Shown piece by piece: positions 27,001-36,001 of a DNA stretch of 63,352 nt. Every line of letters starts with the position of its first letter. Within the stretch, counting starts at the first letter, position 1. This stretch comes from Muribaculaceae bacterium (GTDB taxonomy: Bacteria > Bacteroidota > Bacteroidia > Bacteroidales > Muribaculaceae): the NCBI GenBank assembly GCA_017618355.1, contig JAFZUL010000046.1, forward strand, positions 1 to 63,352, given 5' to 3'. The translations under genes were made by a program, and so were the position numbers. The notes beneath the pieces were generated by a model. That model ran no database searches. It had not been told where the DNA came from and saw only the letters and a list, made by a program, of their open reading frames with translations.

Positions 27001-27070
27001 TTGGTTATTGGTTATTGGTTATCGTTTATTGTTGTTCGTTATTCGTTTATTGGGGATTGAGGATCGGAAC
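27001..27070 (-). repeat. Heptamer array upstream of the 333-residue FKBP
   Basis: Ten units in one 7-bp register: TTGGTTA three times, then TCGTTTA, TTGTTGT, TCGTTAT, TCGTTTA, TTGGGGA, TTGAGGA, TCGGAAC. The longest array in the window; it ends 22 bp before the start codon at 26978. Confidence 0.85.
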
Positions 27071-27074
27071 GCCT

Positions 27075-27109
27075 CATTACCCATTACCCATTACCCATAA
27101 CTCATCACT
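27075..27109 (-). repeat. Heptamer array at the stop codon of the first FKBP gene
   Basis: CATTACC three times, then CATAACT, CATCACT, in a register different from the neighbouring 27001-27070 array. It overlaps the last bases of the FKBP gene ending at 27105. Confidence 0.8.
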
Positions 27110-27689
27110 TCCCCACCTTTATCAACTGTACGTCAAAGACGAGAGTGGAGTTGGGTTGGATGGGGCCTGTGCCGTGAGGGCCGTAAGCGAGGTTAGAAGG
27201 GATAAAGAGGCGCCAAGCAGCACCCTCGCTCATCAGTTGCAGACCCTCGACCCAGCCGGGAATCACTTGTCCTACGGCAAAGGTGGCGGGCTCGCCGCGC
27301 TCTACCGAACTGTCGAACACGGTGCCGTCAATCAGTCGTCCGGTGTAGTGCACAGTCACAACGTCGTTAGGACCTGGCTTCTTGCCGTCTCCATCTTTCA
27401 GCACGAGGTATTGAAGTCCGCTCTCGGTAACCTTCACGCCTTCTTGCTGCGCGTTCTGCTCAAGGAATTTCTTGCCGAGCTCCTCGTTCATGGCGCCAGC
27501 GTTGGCCTCCAGTTGTGTGAAGAAATCTTGCACAATCTTCTTGGCCTCGTCGTAGCTCATCTTTTTCTCTTTGTTCTCATACACGTCACGCAGAGCGTCG
27601 GCAAAGTCATCGGCATTGATGCTCTGAATTCCCGAGCCCTTAAAATTCTGGGCCATACTCAAGCCCAGTGCATAGCTTAATTTGTCCAT
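27105..27689 (-). CDS. FKBP-type peptidyl-prolyl isomerase, probably cytoplasmic
   Basis: 194 residues with no signal peptide (MDKLSYALGLSMAQNF). FKBP_N helices (about 1-85) and one FKBP_C domain (about 90-192; VTVHYTGRLIDGTVFDSS, VIPGWVEGLQLMSEGAAWRLFIP, LAYGPHGTG). This is the standard FklB/Mip-like form. First gene of the four-FKBP run, with a TATACCTTTG-like -7 box (TACCTTTG, 27735-27728) upstream. Confidence 0.93.
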   Translation of the reverse strand: MDKLSYALGLSMAQNFKGSGIQSINADDFADALRDVYENKEKKMSYDEAKKIVQDFFTQLEANAGAMNEELGKKFLEQNAQQEGVKVTESGLQYLVLKDGDGKKPGPNDVVTVHYTGRLIDGTVFDSSVERGEPATFAVGQVIPGWVEGLQLMSEGAAWRLFIPSNLAYGPHGTGPIQPNSTLVFDVQLIKVGK

Positions 27690-28048
27690 GATATATTTTA
27701 TTGTTTCTATTGTTTCAAATCAAACTGCAAAGGTATAGACATTTAACGTTATATAGGCTATTTTTTAGATAAAAATTGTTTAAAAATAGTTATTTGATTT
27801 TATGTAGAGGACGATAGAACAAGAATTATAACCAGGATGAAAAGTTGCATACTCTGGCTAAAAGTGTAAAAATCTAAAAAACTCACTAATAAATGCAGGT
27901 TGTTTCACTTTTTATTGCTAAGTTTGTATAAATTAGGCTTTACCTCAACAATAAAAATAAAAATTTCGCTTTTTATTTTGTATTGTATTCGGTTTGCACT
28001 AATTTTGTAAATTGGAATAGGAGTACAACTTTTTTACACTCATTTCTT
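27690..28048. other. 359-bp divergent control region between the FKBP run and rel
   Basis: AT-rich. It contains the FKBP -7 element (27728-27735, minus) and the rel promoter (27977-28007, plus). Nothing else recognisable in 27740-27975. Confidence 0.5.
27977..28007 (+). promoter_or_regulatory. -33/-7 promoter of rel
   Basis: TTTG (27977-27980), 19-bp spacer, TAATTTTG (28000-28007). Leader about 35 nt to the ATG at 28049. Confidence 0.8.
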
Positions 28049-30316
28049 ATGACAATAGAGGAAGAAAACAAGATAATAGACGAAGCTTATCAAAAGCTGC
28101 TAAACGGCTATCTTTCAAGCAACCATCGCAAGAAGGTTGAGAAGATTGAGAAGGCTTACCGCTTTGCGCGCCGTGCTCACGAAGGCATTCGTCGCCGCTC
28201 GGGAGAGCCTTACATCCTTCACCCCATTGCCGTTGCTACCATCGTGAGCCAGGAGATAGGTATGGGCTCCACGTCGATTTGCGCCGCACTGCTCCATGAT
28301 GTGGTGGAGGACACAGAATATACAGTAGAAGACATCAAAGCTATTTTTGGCGATGAGGTAATCACCGAGACTGGCGAAAAGGTGGGTGAGAAGATTGCCA
28401 ACATCGTTGACGGCCTCACCAAGATTTCGGGAGGTATTTTTGGCGACAGGGCGTCGGCACAGGCCGAGAACTTCAAGAAGCTGCTACTCACCATGAGCGA
28501 AGACGTGAGAGTGATTCTCATCAAGATCGCCGACCGCCTGCACAACATGCGCACCCTGGCTTCCATGCCACCTGCTAAACAGTACAAGATTGCCGGTGAG
28601 ACTCTTTACATTTATGCTCCGTTGGCCCACCGCTTGGGACTTTATGCCATAAAATCGGAACTTGAAGACCTTAGCTTCAAATATGAGCACCCCGACATCT
28701 ACAAGTCAATCACCGATGCTGTAGAGGCCAGTGCCGGCAAGCGAAATGACATGTTCGAGCGCTTCTCGGCACCTATCCGTGCCCGCCTCGATGCTGTGGG
28801 GCTGGAATATGAGTTCAAGGCGAGAGTGAAGTCGTGCTACTCGATATGGAAAAAGATGCAGGCCAAGCGCATACCCATCGATGAGATTTATGACATCTAT
28901 GCTGCGCGCATCGTCTTTGAATGTCCCGACGACAAGGACGAGAACGTTACATGTTGGGCTATCTACAACGAAATCACCAAAATTTACAACCAGATACATC
29001 CTGGCCGCATACGCGACTGGCTCACGCGCTCTAAACCCAACGGATATAGAGCCCTTCACTTGACAGTGATGGGGCCCGACGGCGAGTGGATAGAGATGCA
29101 GATACGCAGTCGCAAGATGGACATCATCGACGAGCGAGGCATGACTGCTCACTGGATTTATAAAAACGGATCAGGCGAGCTGGAGGAAGACATTCAGTTA
29201 GAGAAGCTGATTCGGGAAATTGATGACATCCTCAAGGATCCCGAGCCTAACGCCCTCGACTTCCTCGACTCAATCAAGCTGAACCTCTATGCTCGTGAAA
29301 TCACGGTGTTCACTCCCAAGGGCGACAACGTGACGCTGCCTAAGGGCGCCACAGTTCTCGACCTGGCTTTCACACTCCACTCCGAGATAGGTTATCACTG
29401 CATCGCCGGCAAGGTGAACCACAAACTTGTGCCAATCTCACATAAGCTCTCGAGTGGCGACCAAGTGGAGATTTTGACTTCACAGACCATGAAGCCCCTG
29501 CCCGAGTGGTCAAAATTTGTGGTTAGCGCTAAAGGTAAGAGGCGTCTAAACCTCGCTTTCAGACACATGCGCCGCGAAATAATGGACCGTGGAGAGGAAC
29601 AGTTCAAGAAGTTTATGGCACACAACTCTGCCGAAATCAATAACGAAAACCTCACACGCATCATCAGCTCGCTGGGTGTGCAGAACAAAGATGAGCTGTA
29701 TTACAAGATTGGCAACGGCGACATCGAGTTGTCGCCAGTAGTCCTCAAAGCCCTGAAGCCGGCATCGCAGAACTTGCTCAGCAAGCTGTGGCGAAACTCG
29801 TTTGGCAACAAGCCGGCAAAGGACGACAACACAGGCGACAAAGAACCAGCATTTAACGAAATTGACCGCAAGAAGGTGTATGTGCTCAAGACCGAAGACG
29901 GCAAGAGCAACTACCGCCTCTCGAAGTGCTGCCATCCCTTGCCAGGCGACGACGTGGTGGCTTTTGTCTCACGCAAAAACGAAGTCGTAGTCCACAGAAT
30001 TGACTGCCCCACCGCCATGCGCCTCAAGACCGGATATGGCGGGCGCATTATCGAGACGCAGTGGCAGCTCGGCAACGAGACATTCTTTACCTCCATCAAG
30101 GTGGAGGGCGTTGACCGCATGGGAATCCTGCAAGAGATTATCTACCTGATTTCCACCAACCTTGCCATCAACATACGTCGCCTAAACATCACCTCCGAGG
30201 GCGGTGTGTTCTCGTGCGAGATGGATGTGCTGGTCGAGGATGTGGGCACAGTAACCAAGATGTGCAAGCGACTGGCAAAGGTGAAAGGCGTCACTCGGGC
30301 GGCTAGACTGAGGTGA
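28049..30316 (+). CDS. rel: Bifunctional (p)ppGpp synthetase/hydrolase (Rel/SpoT)
   Basis: 755 residues from the ATG at 28049; a longer frame begins at a TTG inside the promoter. Order: HD hydrolase (about 25-180, with HDVVEDT at 83-89 intact), synthetase (about 230-370; RVKSCYSIWKKM, KPNGYRALHLTVMG, EMQIRSRKMD), TGS (about 405-470; ITVFTPKGD), a conserved Cys-His segment (SKCCHPLPGDDV), and an ACT domain (about 680-755). Makes and degrades the stringent-response alarmone. It has its own promoter and is followed after 58 bp by the PgpH-like gene. Confidence 0.97.
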   Translation: MTIEEENKIIDEAYQKLLNGYLSSNHRKKVEKIEKAYRFARRAHEGIRRRSGEPYILHPIAVATIVSQEIGMGSTSICAALLHDVVEDTEYTVEDIKAIFGDEVITETGEKVGEKIANIVDGLTKISGGIFGDRASAQAENFKKLLLTMSEDVRVILIKIADRLHNMRTLASMPPAKQYKIAGETLYIYAPLAHRLGLYAIKSELEDLSFKYEHPDIYKSITDAVEASAGKRNDMFERFSAPIRARLDAVGLEYEFKARVKSCYSIWKKMQAKRIPIDEIYDIYAARIVFECPDDKDENVTCWAIYNEITKIYNQIHPGRIRDWLTRSKPNGYRALHLTVMGPDGEWIEMQIRSRKMDIIDERGMTAHWIYKNGSGELEEDIQLEKLIREIDDILKDPEPNALDFLDSIKLNLYAREITVFTPKGDNVTLPKGATVLDLAFTLHSEIGYHCIAGKVNHKLVPISHKLSSGDQVEILTSQTMKPLPEWSKFVVSAKGKRRLNLAFRHMRREIMDRGEEQFKKFMAHNSAEINNENLTRIISSLGVQNKDELYYKIGNGDIELSPVVLKALKPASQNLLSKLWRNSFGNKPAKDDNTGDKEPAFNEIDRKKVYVLKTEDGKSNYRLSKCCHPLPGDDVVAFVSRKNEVVVHRIDCPTAMRLKTGYGGRIIETQWQLGNETFFTSIKVEGVDRMGILQEIIYLISTNLAINIRRLNITSEGGVFSCEMDVLVEDVGTVTKMCKRLAKVKGVTRAARLR

Positions 30317-30374
30317 GATGATGTGACCGCCATGAGGCAACAAAAACTTCCAATTAACGTTTATATATAACAAA

Positions 30375-32483
30375 ATGAAGCAATCGTTAAAGACAAAATT
30401 GATTATCTTGCTGCTCTCCGCTGTCACGGTGGGGGTGCTGTCGCTTTTCTTAGTGGGAGGCACCAGTAACAAGCTTGTCTATATAGAGGGGCGTCCGTGG
30501 AACTATCCCAAACTCATCGCTCCGTTTGATATCCCCATAGAATATGACTCTATTAGCGAATCGCACATCAGAGACAGCATAAACGCCTCTTTTGCTCCTT
30601 TCTACATTGAGAGAAACAATGTCAAAGAGGAAGCGATTTCACATATCAAGGCCTCGCTCGACTCTATAACCTCGCTAAAGCCTGCGGTTAAGAACAAGAT
30701 TCTCGGTTATGTTGATACGTTGTTTAGCCACGGCATCATCGACATTGAAACTCAGAATAAGATTTCGCGAGGTGATATTACCGAAATAAGAAAATATTCC
30801 CAAGACGATATTAACATCAGCATGGTAAGCGCTTCGCAGTTGCACACGCACGAGGCAGCCTATAAGGAGATAAAAGAATTTTTGTCGTCGATGCACATCC
30901 CTGAGGAGTGGCAGGTATCAGAAATTCTTTACAACAACATCAAACCCACGCTGGAATATGATGCCGCAAAGACCGAGGCACAGCTTGAAGAGGTTAGCAA
31001 AATGGCGTTAGCGCCCCATGGCATGAAGGTGAAAGGAGAGCGCATCATCGACTATGGAGAAATTGTAACTCCCGATAAATATACGCTGCTGAAGACCTAC
31101 GAGCGCATACTTAATGAGAAGAATATCGACAACTCGGTGAAGAGTTTCTCACGCTATGGCAACATAGTGCTGTTGTTTCTCATCTTGTTGGCCTATTATC
31201 TTTTCATCCGCACCCTTGTCCCCGAAGTGTTCAAGAGTCTGCGGAGCATGGTGTTCTTGTTCAGCTTCATCTTCCTGTTTGTGCTTATCGTATATCTCAT
31301 ATCACTGCTCCGGCCAGGATTCTTGTATATAGTACCCTTTGCGCTGGTGCCTATAGTGGTGACGATATTCTTCAACACGTCGGTGGGATTCTTGACCCAC
31401 ATGGTGGTGGTGCTCCTGAGCTCATTTGTGGCTCCCGATTCCATCGACTTTGTGATTATGCAGTTCTTGGCGGGCATCATTGCCATCGTCTCCATAAAGG
31501 GACTGATGCAGCGCTCGCAGCTGGTGGTGTGCGCTATATTCATATTCTTGTGCTACAGCATCACCTATGTCACTCAATATGTGGTACGCTATGGAGCCAT
31601 CGAGACAGTCGATTGGCATGTGATACTCTATTTCGCCGTCAACTGCATTGTGTTGTCGTTTGCCTATTTCGGCATTTTCATCGTGGAGAAGATATTTGGC
31701 TTCACATCACAAGTGACGCTGGTGGAACTGAGCGACATCAACAACGATACGCTGCGTGAGCTCTCGGAGAACTGTCCTGGAACATTCCAGCACTCCCTTC
31801 AGGTGGCCACTCTGGCAGGAGAGGCGGCACGACAGATAGGCGCCAACGTTCAGCTGGTGCGTGCAGGAGCCTTGTATCACGATATCGGCAAAATCGACAA
31901 TCCTGCGTTCTTCACCGAGAACCAGAGTGGTGTGAATCCACACGATGTGCTCAAGCCCGAACAGAGCGCCTCGATAGTCATCTCGCATGTGACCGACGGC
32001 CTGCGTCGTGCTGAGAAAGCCAAGCTGCCTCAGGTGATTAAAGACCTCATCGCTCAGCACCACGGCACTGGCAAGACGCGTTATTTCTACAACAAAGCGT
32101 TGCGACAGAGCGCTACCGGAAATGTGCCTACTGAGCCATATACCTATCCAGGTCCCAACCCCACAACATGCGAGGCGGCTATACTGATGATGGCCGACGC
32201 CTGCGAGGCGGCAACCAAGAGCTTGAGCAATCCCAATGAACAAAACATAACCGAAATGGTGGAAAAGATTGTGGATGGACAGATTGCCGACGGCATGTTC
32301 CACAATGCACCCATAAGCTACAAGCAAATCACCGAGGTTAAGAAATGTCTTATAAAGCGCTTGCTCACTTTCTACCACACCCGTGTTTCTTACCCCGAAG
32401 ATGTAAAACCCGACGTGTCGCTAGATAACGACGCAACAGAGAGCGAGCAAACAACAAGCGAAGCACCTCAAACGGAAAACTAG
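30375..32483 (+). CDS. 7TM-HD family phosphohydrolase (PgpH-like)
   Basis: 702 residues: N-terminal helix, large extracytoplasmic 7TMR-HDED domain (about 40-260), seven membrane helices (about 265-455) and a cytoplasmic HD domain (about 475-650) with GALYHDIGKIDNPAFFTENQ and QHHGTGKTRYFYNKA. This is the architecture of PgpH, which hydrolyses the second messenger c-di-AMP. The acidic C-terminal tail is probably disordered. Position directly behind rel suggests joint expression of two nucleotide-signal enzymes. Confidence 0.9.
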   Translation: MKQSLKTKLIILLLSAVTVGVLSLFLVGGTSNKLVYIEGRPWNYPKLIAPFDIPIEYDSISESHIRDSINASFAPFYIERNNVKEEAISHIKASLDSITSLKPAVKNKILGYVDTLFSHGIIDIETQNKISRGDITEIRKYSQDDINISMVSASQLHTHEAAYKEIKEFLSSMHIPEEWQVSEILYNNIKPTLEYDAAKTEAQLEEVSKMALAPHGMKVKGERIIDYGEIVTPDKYTLLKTYERILNEKNIDNSVKSFSRYGNIVLLFLILLAYYLFIRTLVPEVFKSLRSMVFLFSFIFLFVLIVYLISLLRPGFLYIVPFALVPIVVTIFFNTSVGFLTHMVVVLLSSFVAPDSIDFVIMQFLAGIIAIVSIKGLMQRSQLVVCAIFIFLCYSITYVTQYVVRYGAIETVDWHVILYFAVNCIVLSFAYFGIFIVEKIFGFTSQVTLVELSDINNDTLRELSENCPGTFQHSLQVATLAGEAARQIGANVQLVRAGALYHDIGKIDNPAFFTENQSGVNPHDVLKPEQSASIVISHVTDGLRRAEKAKLPQVIKDLIAQHHGTGKTRYFYNKALRQSATGNVPTEPYTYPGPNPTTCEAAILMMADACEAATKSLSNPNEQNITEMVEKIVDGQIADGMFHNAPISYKQITEVKKCLIKRLLTFYHTRVSYPEDVKPDVSLDNDATESEQTTSEAPQTEN

Positions 32484-32522
32484 CGAGCACCGCGAGCAAC
32501 AAAACTAAAAACTATTTTTACA

Positions 32523-33041
32523 ATGACATTTTACACTATCTTGCTCATATTAGGAACCATCTGCCTTATCGCTGCTCTAGTACTTGTGATAAAGCCCTGG
32601 ACAGTGGCGGCAATACCAGCCTACGCTGGTCTATGGCTCCTGCACTTGAGCAAATATACCATGTTCCCCAAGTGGACTTTCATCTTTTATGGTGTAGCCA
32701 CAGCAATGGTGGTGGGACTGAAATATATCTCTCCAAAAGGTGAGCCCGACGGACGCACCACAGGAAATCTATATATTGGACTCGGAGCTATGATGGGATG
32801 CCTGCTGGGGATGCTCATCGACGCGCGATTCATGCTCTTGGGTACTGCCCTCGGGGCGGTGATGGGCGAGGTGGCATTCAGTCGCACGCCTCACGGCAAG
32901 TGGCTCATGCTTTCAAAATCCAATTTTATTCAGTATCTTTGCGCCCGAGGATTGCCCGCCATCGTCGCTGTGGCAATGATAGGCGTGGGAATTGAAGGCT
33001 TTGTCTATGACATCGCCCAGGTTAGACCAGTTTATTTGTAA
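32523..33041 (+). CDS. DUF456-like small membrane protein
   Basis: 172 residues with about five hydrophobic helices. The small-residue-rich segment LYIGLGAMMGCLLGMLIDARF..LLGTALGAVMGE resembles the glycine-zipper repeats of DUF456 proteins. Function unknown. It starts 39 bp after the PgpH-like gene, same strand. Confidence 0.65.
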   Translation: MTFYTILLILGTICLIAALVLVIKPWTVAAIPAYAGLWLLHLSKYTMFPKWTFIFYGVATAMVVGLKYISPKGEPDGRTTGNLYIGLGAMMGCLLGMLIDARFMLLGTALGAVMGEVAFSRTPHGKWLMLSKSNFIQYLCARGLPAIVAVAMIGVGIEGFVYDIAQVRPVYL

Positions 33042-33085
33042 TTTAAGGTTTTCTAGTCCTCTTGTCTTCTAAAAAACAAATAGAT

Positions 33086-33802
33086 ATGAACAAAAACAGA
33101 ATATACATTTCATTAGTGTTGCTCGTGCTCTCGGCATTGGCAGTGAGTGCGCAGTATAAATTTAAAGTGTCTGAGCTTGACTTCGACAAAATCAAGCAGG
33201 AGACCCTCAACCCCAATTCACGGTATTACTACCCCAAACTGGTGAAGTCGTTCAAGAGCAACGACACCATCATGAACTTTGAGGCCTATCGCAACCTGTA
33301 TTACGGCTTTGTGTTCCAAGAGGATTACAACCCCTTCCGCCACAACGACTTTGAGGGGAAAGACGAGGTGGAGGCGCTCTACTACAAGAATCCGCCACTG
33401 TCGCGTGAAGACTGCGACAAAATAGCGCGATATGCCGAAATGGCGCTCGATGACAACCTCTTCGACATCGACCAGCTCAACTACTACATCTATGCCTTGA
33501 AAGAGAAAAAGAAATATGCTCGCGCGGCAGTGCGTCAGTATCGCCTCGACAAGCTCATCGCAGCCATCATGTCGAGCGGACGCGGGACCGAGGATGAGCC
33601 CTGGGTGGTGATATTCCCAGAGCATGAATACACCATCATCAATTTCCTGGGATATGTCGCCAAAGACCATCAGGAGCTTGATGGAGGCATCGATTGTATC
33701 AACGCGGTGAACGACAAAGACCCAAAGAAGACCCGCGATTTCTATTTCGACGTGTCGCAGATGCTTAAAGAAACCGCCCGCAAATTCCCCGACGATTTTT
33801 AG
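33086..33802 (+). CDS. Exported DUF4919-type protein
   Basis: 238 residues from the ATG at 33086 (a TTG at 33062 is less likely). Signal peptide ending AVSAQ (about residue 23). The remainder is a compact helical domain with NPNSRYYYPKLVKSF, FEAYRNLYYGFVFQEDYNPF and a C-terminal DFYFDVSQMLKE, matching the Bacteroidetes DUF4919 pattern as I know it. Periplasmic; function unknown. It lies 44 bp after the DUF456-like gene. Confidence 0.7.
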   Translation: MNKNRIYISLVLLVLSALAVSAQYKFKVSELDFDKIKQETLNPNSRYYYPKLVKSFKSNDTIMNFEAYRNLYYGFVFQEDYNPFRHNDFEGKDEVEALYYKNPPLSREDCDKIARYAEMALDDNLFDIDQLNYYIYALKEKKKYARAAVRQYRLDKLIAAIMSSGRGTEDEPWVVIFPEHEYTIINFLGYVAKDHQELDGGIDCINAVNDKDPKKTRDFYFDVSQMLKETARKFPDDF

Positions 33803-33926
33803 CTTTTCGAATAAGCCTCAAAGTGAAGTTGCCGACAGATATGGAATTTTCAAAATATTTTTTATTTTAATTTTAAGCGAAGTGCCCCTCGCGGCGTCTA
33901 AGGATTAATCACTTAAAAAAATAGTT

Positions 33927-34433
33927 ATGAGAAAGCACATTTTATTGTTACTTGCTGCTGTGTTGTTGCCCTTGGCAATCAACGCACAAGGTTTTGTCCA
34001 GGCCTATATCGTTGACAATGATGGACCTGTAACCAACATACGCAATGCTCCACGCGGAAAAGTGGTTGCTACGCTGCCTACTGACAAGTCGCTTGTCGTT
34101 ACTTTGCTGTCAGCAAAGGGTGAGTGGTGGAAAATCGACGACGTTGTGGATCAATATGGCGATGACGAGATGGAATTCGTTCTCCGCAACTCGAAAACTG
34201 GTTACTGGATTCACCGCTCATTGCTGTGGTTGGGTATAGCTGGTGACCCTGCTGGCGCTCTGCGTGCGACGCCTTCGGCTAAGGGTAAAGTTATAAAAAT
34301 TCCGGCTGAGCCCTATTTCCATCCCATTGCTCTCAAGGGCAAATGGGTGAAAGTTGTCAGCACCGACGGCAAATGCACTGGTTGGATTCATCGTGACAGA
34401 ATTTGCTTCAACCCCCTTACCACTTGTCCGTAG
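33927..34433 (+). CDS. Exported SH3-like domain protein
   Basis: 168 residues, signal peptide ending INAQ (about residue 20). A bacterial SH3 fold follows (VTNIRNAPRGKVVATLPTDK, SAKGEWWKID), then a second SH3-like half (LRATPSAKGKVIKIP, LKGKWVKVVSTDGKCTGWIH). Such domains often bind peptidoglycan or metal. Followed by a clear terminator. Confidence 0.75.
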   Translation: MRKHILLLLAAVLLPLAINAQGFVQAYIVDNDGPVTNIRNAPRGKVVATLPTDKSLVVTLLSAKGEWWKIDDVVDQYGDDEMEFVLRNSKTGYWIHRSLLWLGIAGDPAGALRATPSAKGKVIKIPAEPYFHPIALKGKWVKVVSTDGKCTGWIHRDRICFNPLTTCP

Positions 34434-34469
34434 GTAAAAAAAGAAAAAAAGTTACGGAAAATAAGAAAA

Positions 34470-34503
34470 AAATCGCAATAAATTTGTTTTTATTGCGATT
34501 TTT
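34470..34503 (+). terminator. Rho-independent terminator after the SH3 protein
   Basis: Perfect 13-bp stem AAATCGCAATAAA / TTTATTGCGATTT (34489-34501) followed by Ts. Confidence 0.85.
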
Positions 34504-34566
34504 GTCTAACTTAGAGGCGTTATTAAAAACTTTACCAGAAAACTGAAGTTTCAGGACCGACGCAGC

Positions 34567-35466
34567 ATGAGCGAAATCATTGATAAATACCTGCAATACA
34601 TTAAGCTAGAGCTAAATCTCTCGCGGCACACTCAAGTGGCCTATGGCAACGACCTGCGGCAGTGGGAGGCGTTCCTCACGCAGGGCGGCACCGAACTTGA
34701 TGTGACGAGTGTCACCACCAGTGACATCCGCGCGTGGATGCTGCACCTGAGCAACGAGGGCGACGGCTCACGCACGCTGCGACGCAAACTTCAGGCGGTT
34801 AGGGCGCTATACAAGTGGTTCATGATTAACGGCGAGGTGACACAGAACCCCGCTGCCGAGGTAGAAATGGCACATATTCCCAAGCGACTGCCACAAATGG
34901 TAAGGGAGAGCAGCGTTGACACTGTCATCGACAACGACATCGATGAGAACGACTTCGACGAGGTGCGCAACCGCCTCATTGTGATGATGTTGTATGAGAC
35001 AGGAATGCGCCGCGATGAGCTGATTGGGCTCCTCGACCACAATGTTGACACTGCCAAAGGCGAGCTCAAAGTGCACGGCAAGCGCGACAAAGACCGCATC
35101 ATCCCCTTTGGCACAGAACTTGCACAGACTATTGACAGCTACAGGGCGTTCCGTGACAAGGTCACCGCTTGTGGCGACCGCTTCTTTGTAAGGAGCAACG
35201 GCGAGGCACTCTACCCCATGCTCGTTTATCGGGTAGTGAAACGCCAGCTTGGCGAGGCGGGAGTCACCAGCAAGCGCAGTCCACACGTGCTACGGCACAC
35301 TTTCGCTACGGCGATGCTCAACAACGGCGCTTCGCTCAACAGCGTCAAGGAGCTGCTGGGCCACGAATCGCTCGCCACGACTCAAATCTACACACATGTG
35401 ACTTTTAGTGAATTGAAAAAAAATTATAAACTCGCCCATCCCAGGGCACTTAAAAAAGGAGGCTAA
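34567..35466 (+). CDS. xerC: Tyrosine recombinase XerC/XerD type
   Basis: 299 residues. N-terminal SAM-like core-binding domain (about 1-90; LNLSRHTQVAYGNDLRQWEAFL) and catalytic domain with the full set: Arg148 (GMRRDEL), Lys172 (GKRDKDR), His240-x-x-Arg243 (HVLRHTFATAML), His266 (LLGHESL) and Tyr275 (TQIYTH). Size and the adjacent hpf gene match the chromosomal Xer recombinase of Bacteroidales rather than a mobile-element integrase. Probably resolves chromosome dimers. Confidence 0.92.
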   Translation: MSEIIDKYLQYIKLELNLSRHTQVAYGNDLRQWEAFLTQGGTELDVTSVTTSDIRAWMLHLSNEGDGSRTLRRKLQAVRALYKWFMINGEVTQNPAAEVEMAHIPKRLPQMVRESSVDTVIDNDIDENDFDEVRNRLIVMMLYETGMRRDELIGLLDHNVDTAKGELKVHGKRDKDRIIPFGTELAQTIDSYRAFRDKVTACGDRFFVRSNGEALYPMLVYRVVKRQLGEAGVTSKRSPHVLRHTFATAMLNNGASLNSVKELLGHESLATTQIYTHVTFSELKKNYKLAHPRALKKGG

Positions 35467-35467
35467 T

Positions 35468-35761
35468 ATGGAAATTAAAGTAAAAGCCATTCATTTTGAT
35501 GCAACCGAGAAATTAGAGCAGTTTATCAACAAGAAAGTTGAGAAGCTAGTTAAGCATCATGAGGAGATCACCAATGCTGAGGTGACATTGAAAGTAGTTA
35601 AACCCGAGACAGCGATGAACAAGGAGGCTAGCATCAAGCTCGCTATGCCACGCACCGAAGACCTCTTTGCAAACAAAGTCGCTGACAGCTTTGAAGAGGC
35701 AGTTGACCTGGCAGTAGATGCACTGAAACGACAACTCGAGAAAACAAAGAAAGACAAATAA
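35468..35761 (+). CDS. hpf: Short-form ribosome hibernation promoting factor
   Basis: 97 residues, HPF/RaiA fold: EIKVKAIHFDATEKLEQFINKKVEKL, then NAEVTLKVVKP and the C-terminal helix FEEAVDLAVDALKRQLEKTKK. It lacks the C-terminal dimerisation domain of long HPF, so it acts alone on 70S/100S particles in slow growth. It starts 1 bp after the xerC stop, so translation is coupled. Confidence 0.92.
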   Translation: MEIKVKAIHFDATEKLEQFINKKVEKLVKHHEEITNAEVTLKVVKPETAMNKEASIKLAMPRTEDLFANKVADSFEEAVDLAVDALKRQLEKTKKDK

Positions 35762-35841
35762 TACATTAGGGAATCACCCCAAAACAACAAATTTTCAACT
35801 CACCACAACGCGTGAGATAAAACAAAAGAAGATATAGCAAC

Positions 35842-35886
35842 AAGGAGCTCCGCCAGCATATCAAGGCGCAGCTCCTTAGTTTTTTG
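35842..35886 (+). terminator. Rho-independent terminator of xerC-hpf
   Basis: AAGGAGCTCCGCC (35842-35854) pairs with GGCGCAGCTCCTT (35864-35876), one mismatch, followed by TTTTTT. Confidence 0.8.
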
Positions 35887-36001
35887 CTGCTTTTTCAGAA
35901 TGGGACCAGCCTCCATCGCTCTAGAGAACGAGAAGACAAGAGGGCGTTGTTTTGTATTGCGCCGTATGCACGGCGTTCATATTTTCTTGTTTCCTCTAAA
36001 C

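Noticed and set aside
34567-35466. Tyrosine recombinase as a sign of a mobile element
   Set aside because: Size, the adjacent hpf gene and lack of att repeats or cargo fit the housekeeping Xer protein.
35960-35975. Palindrome CGCCGT-ATGC-ACGGCG between hpf and the metallophosphoesterase
   Set aside because: No T-run on either side, so not called a terminator; no other support for a role.
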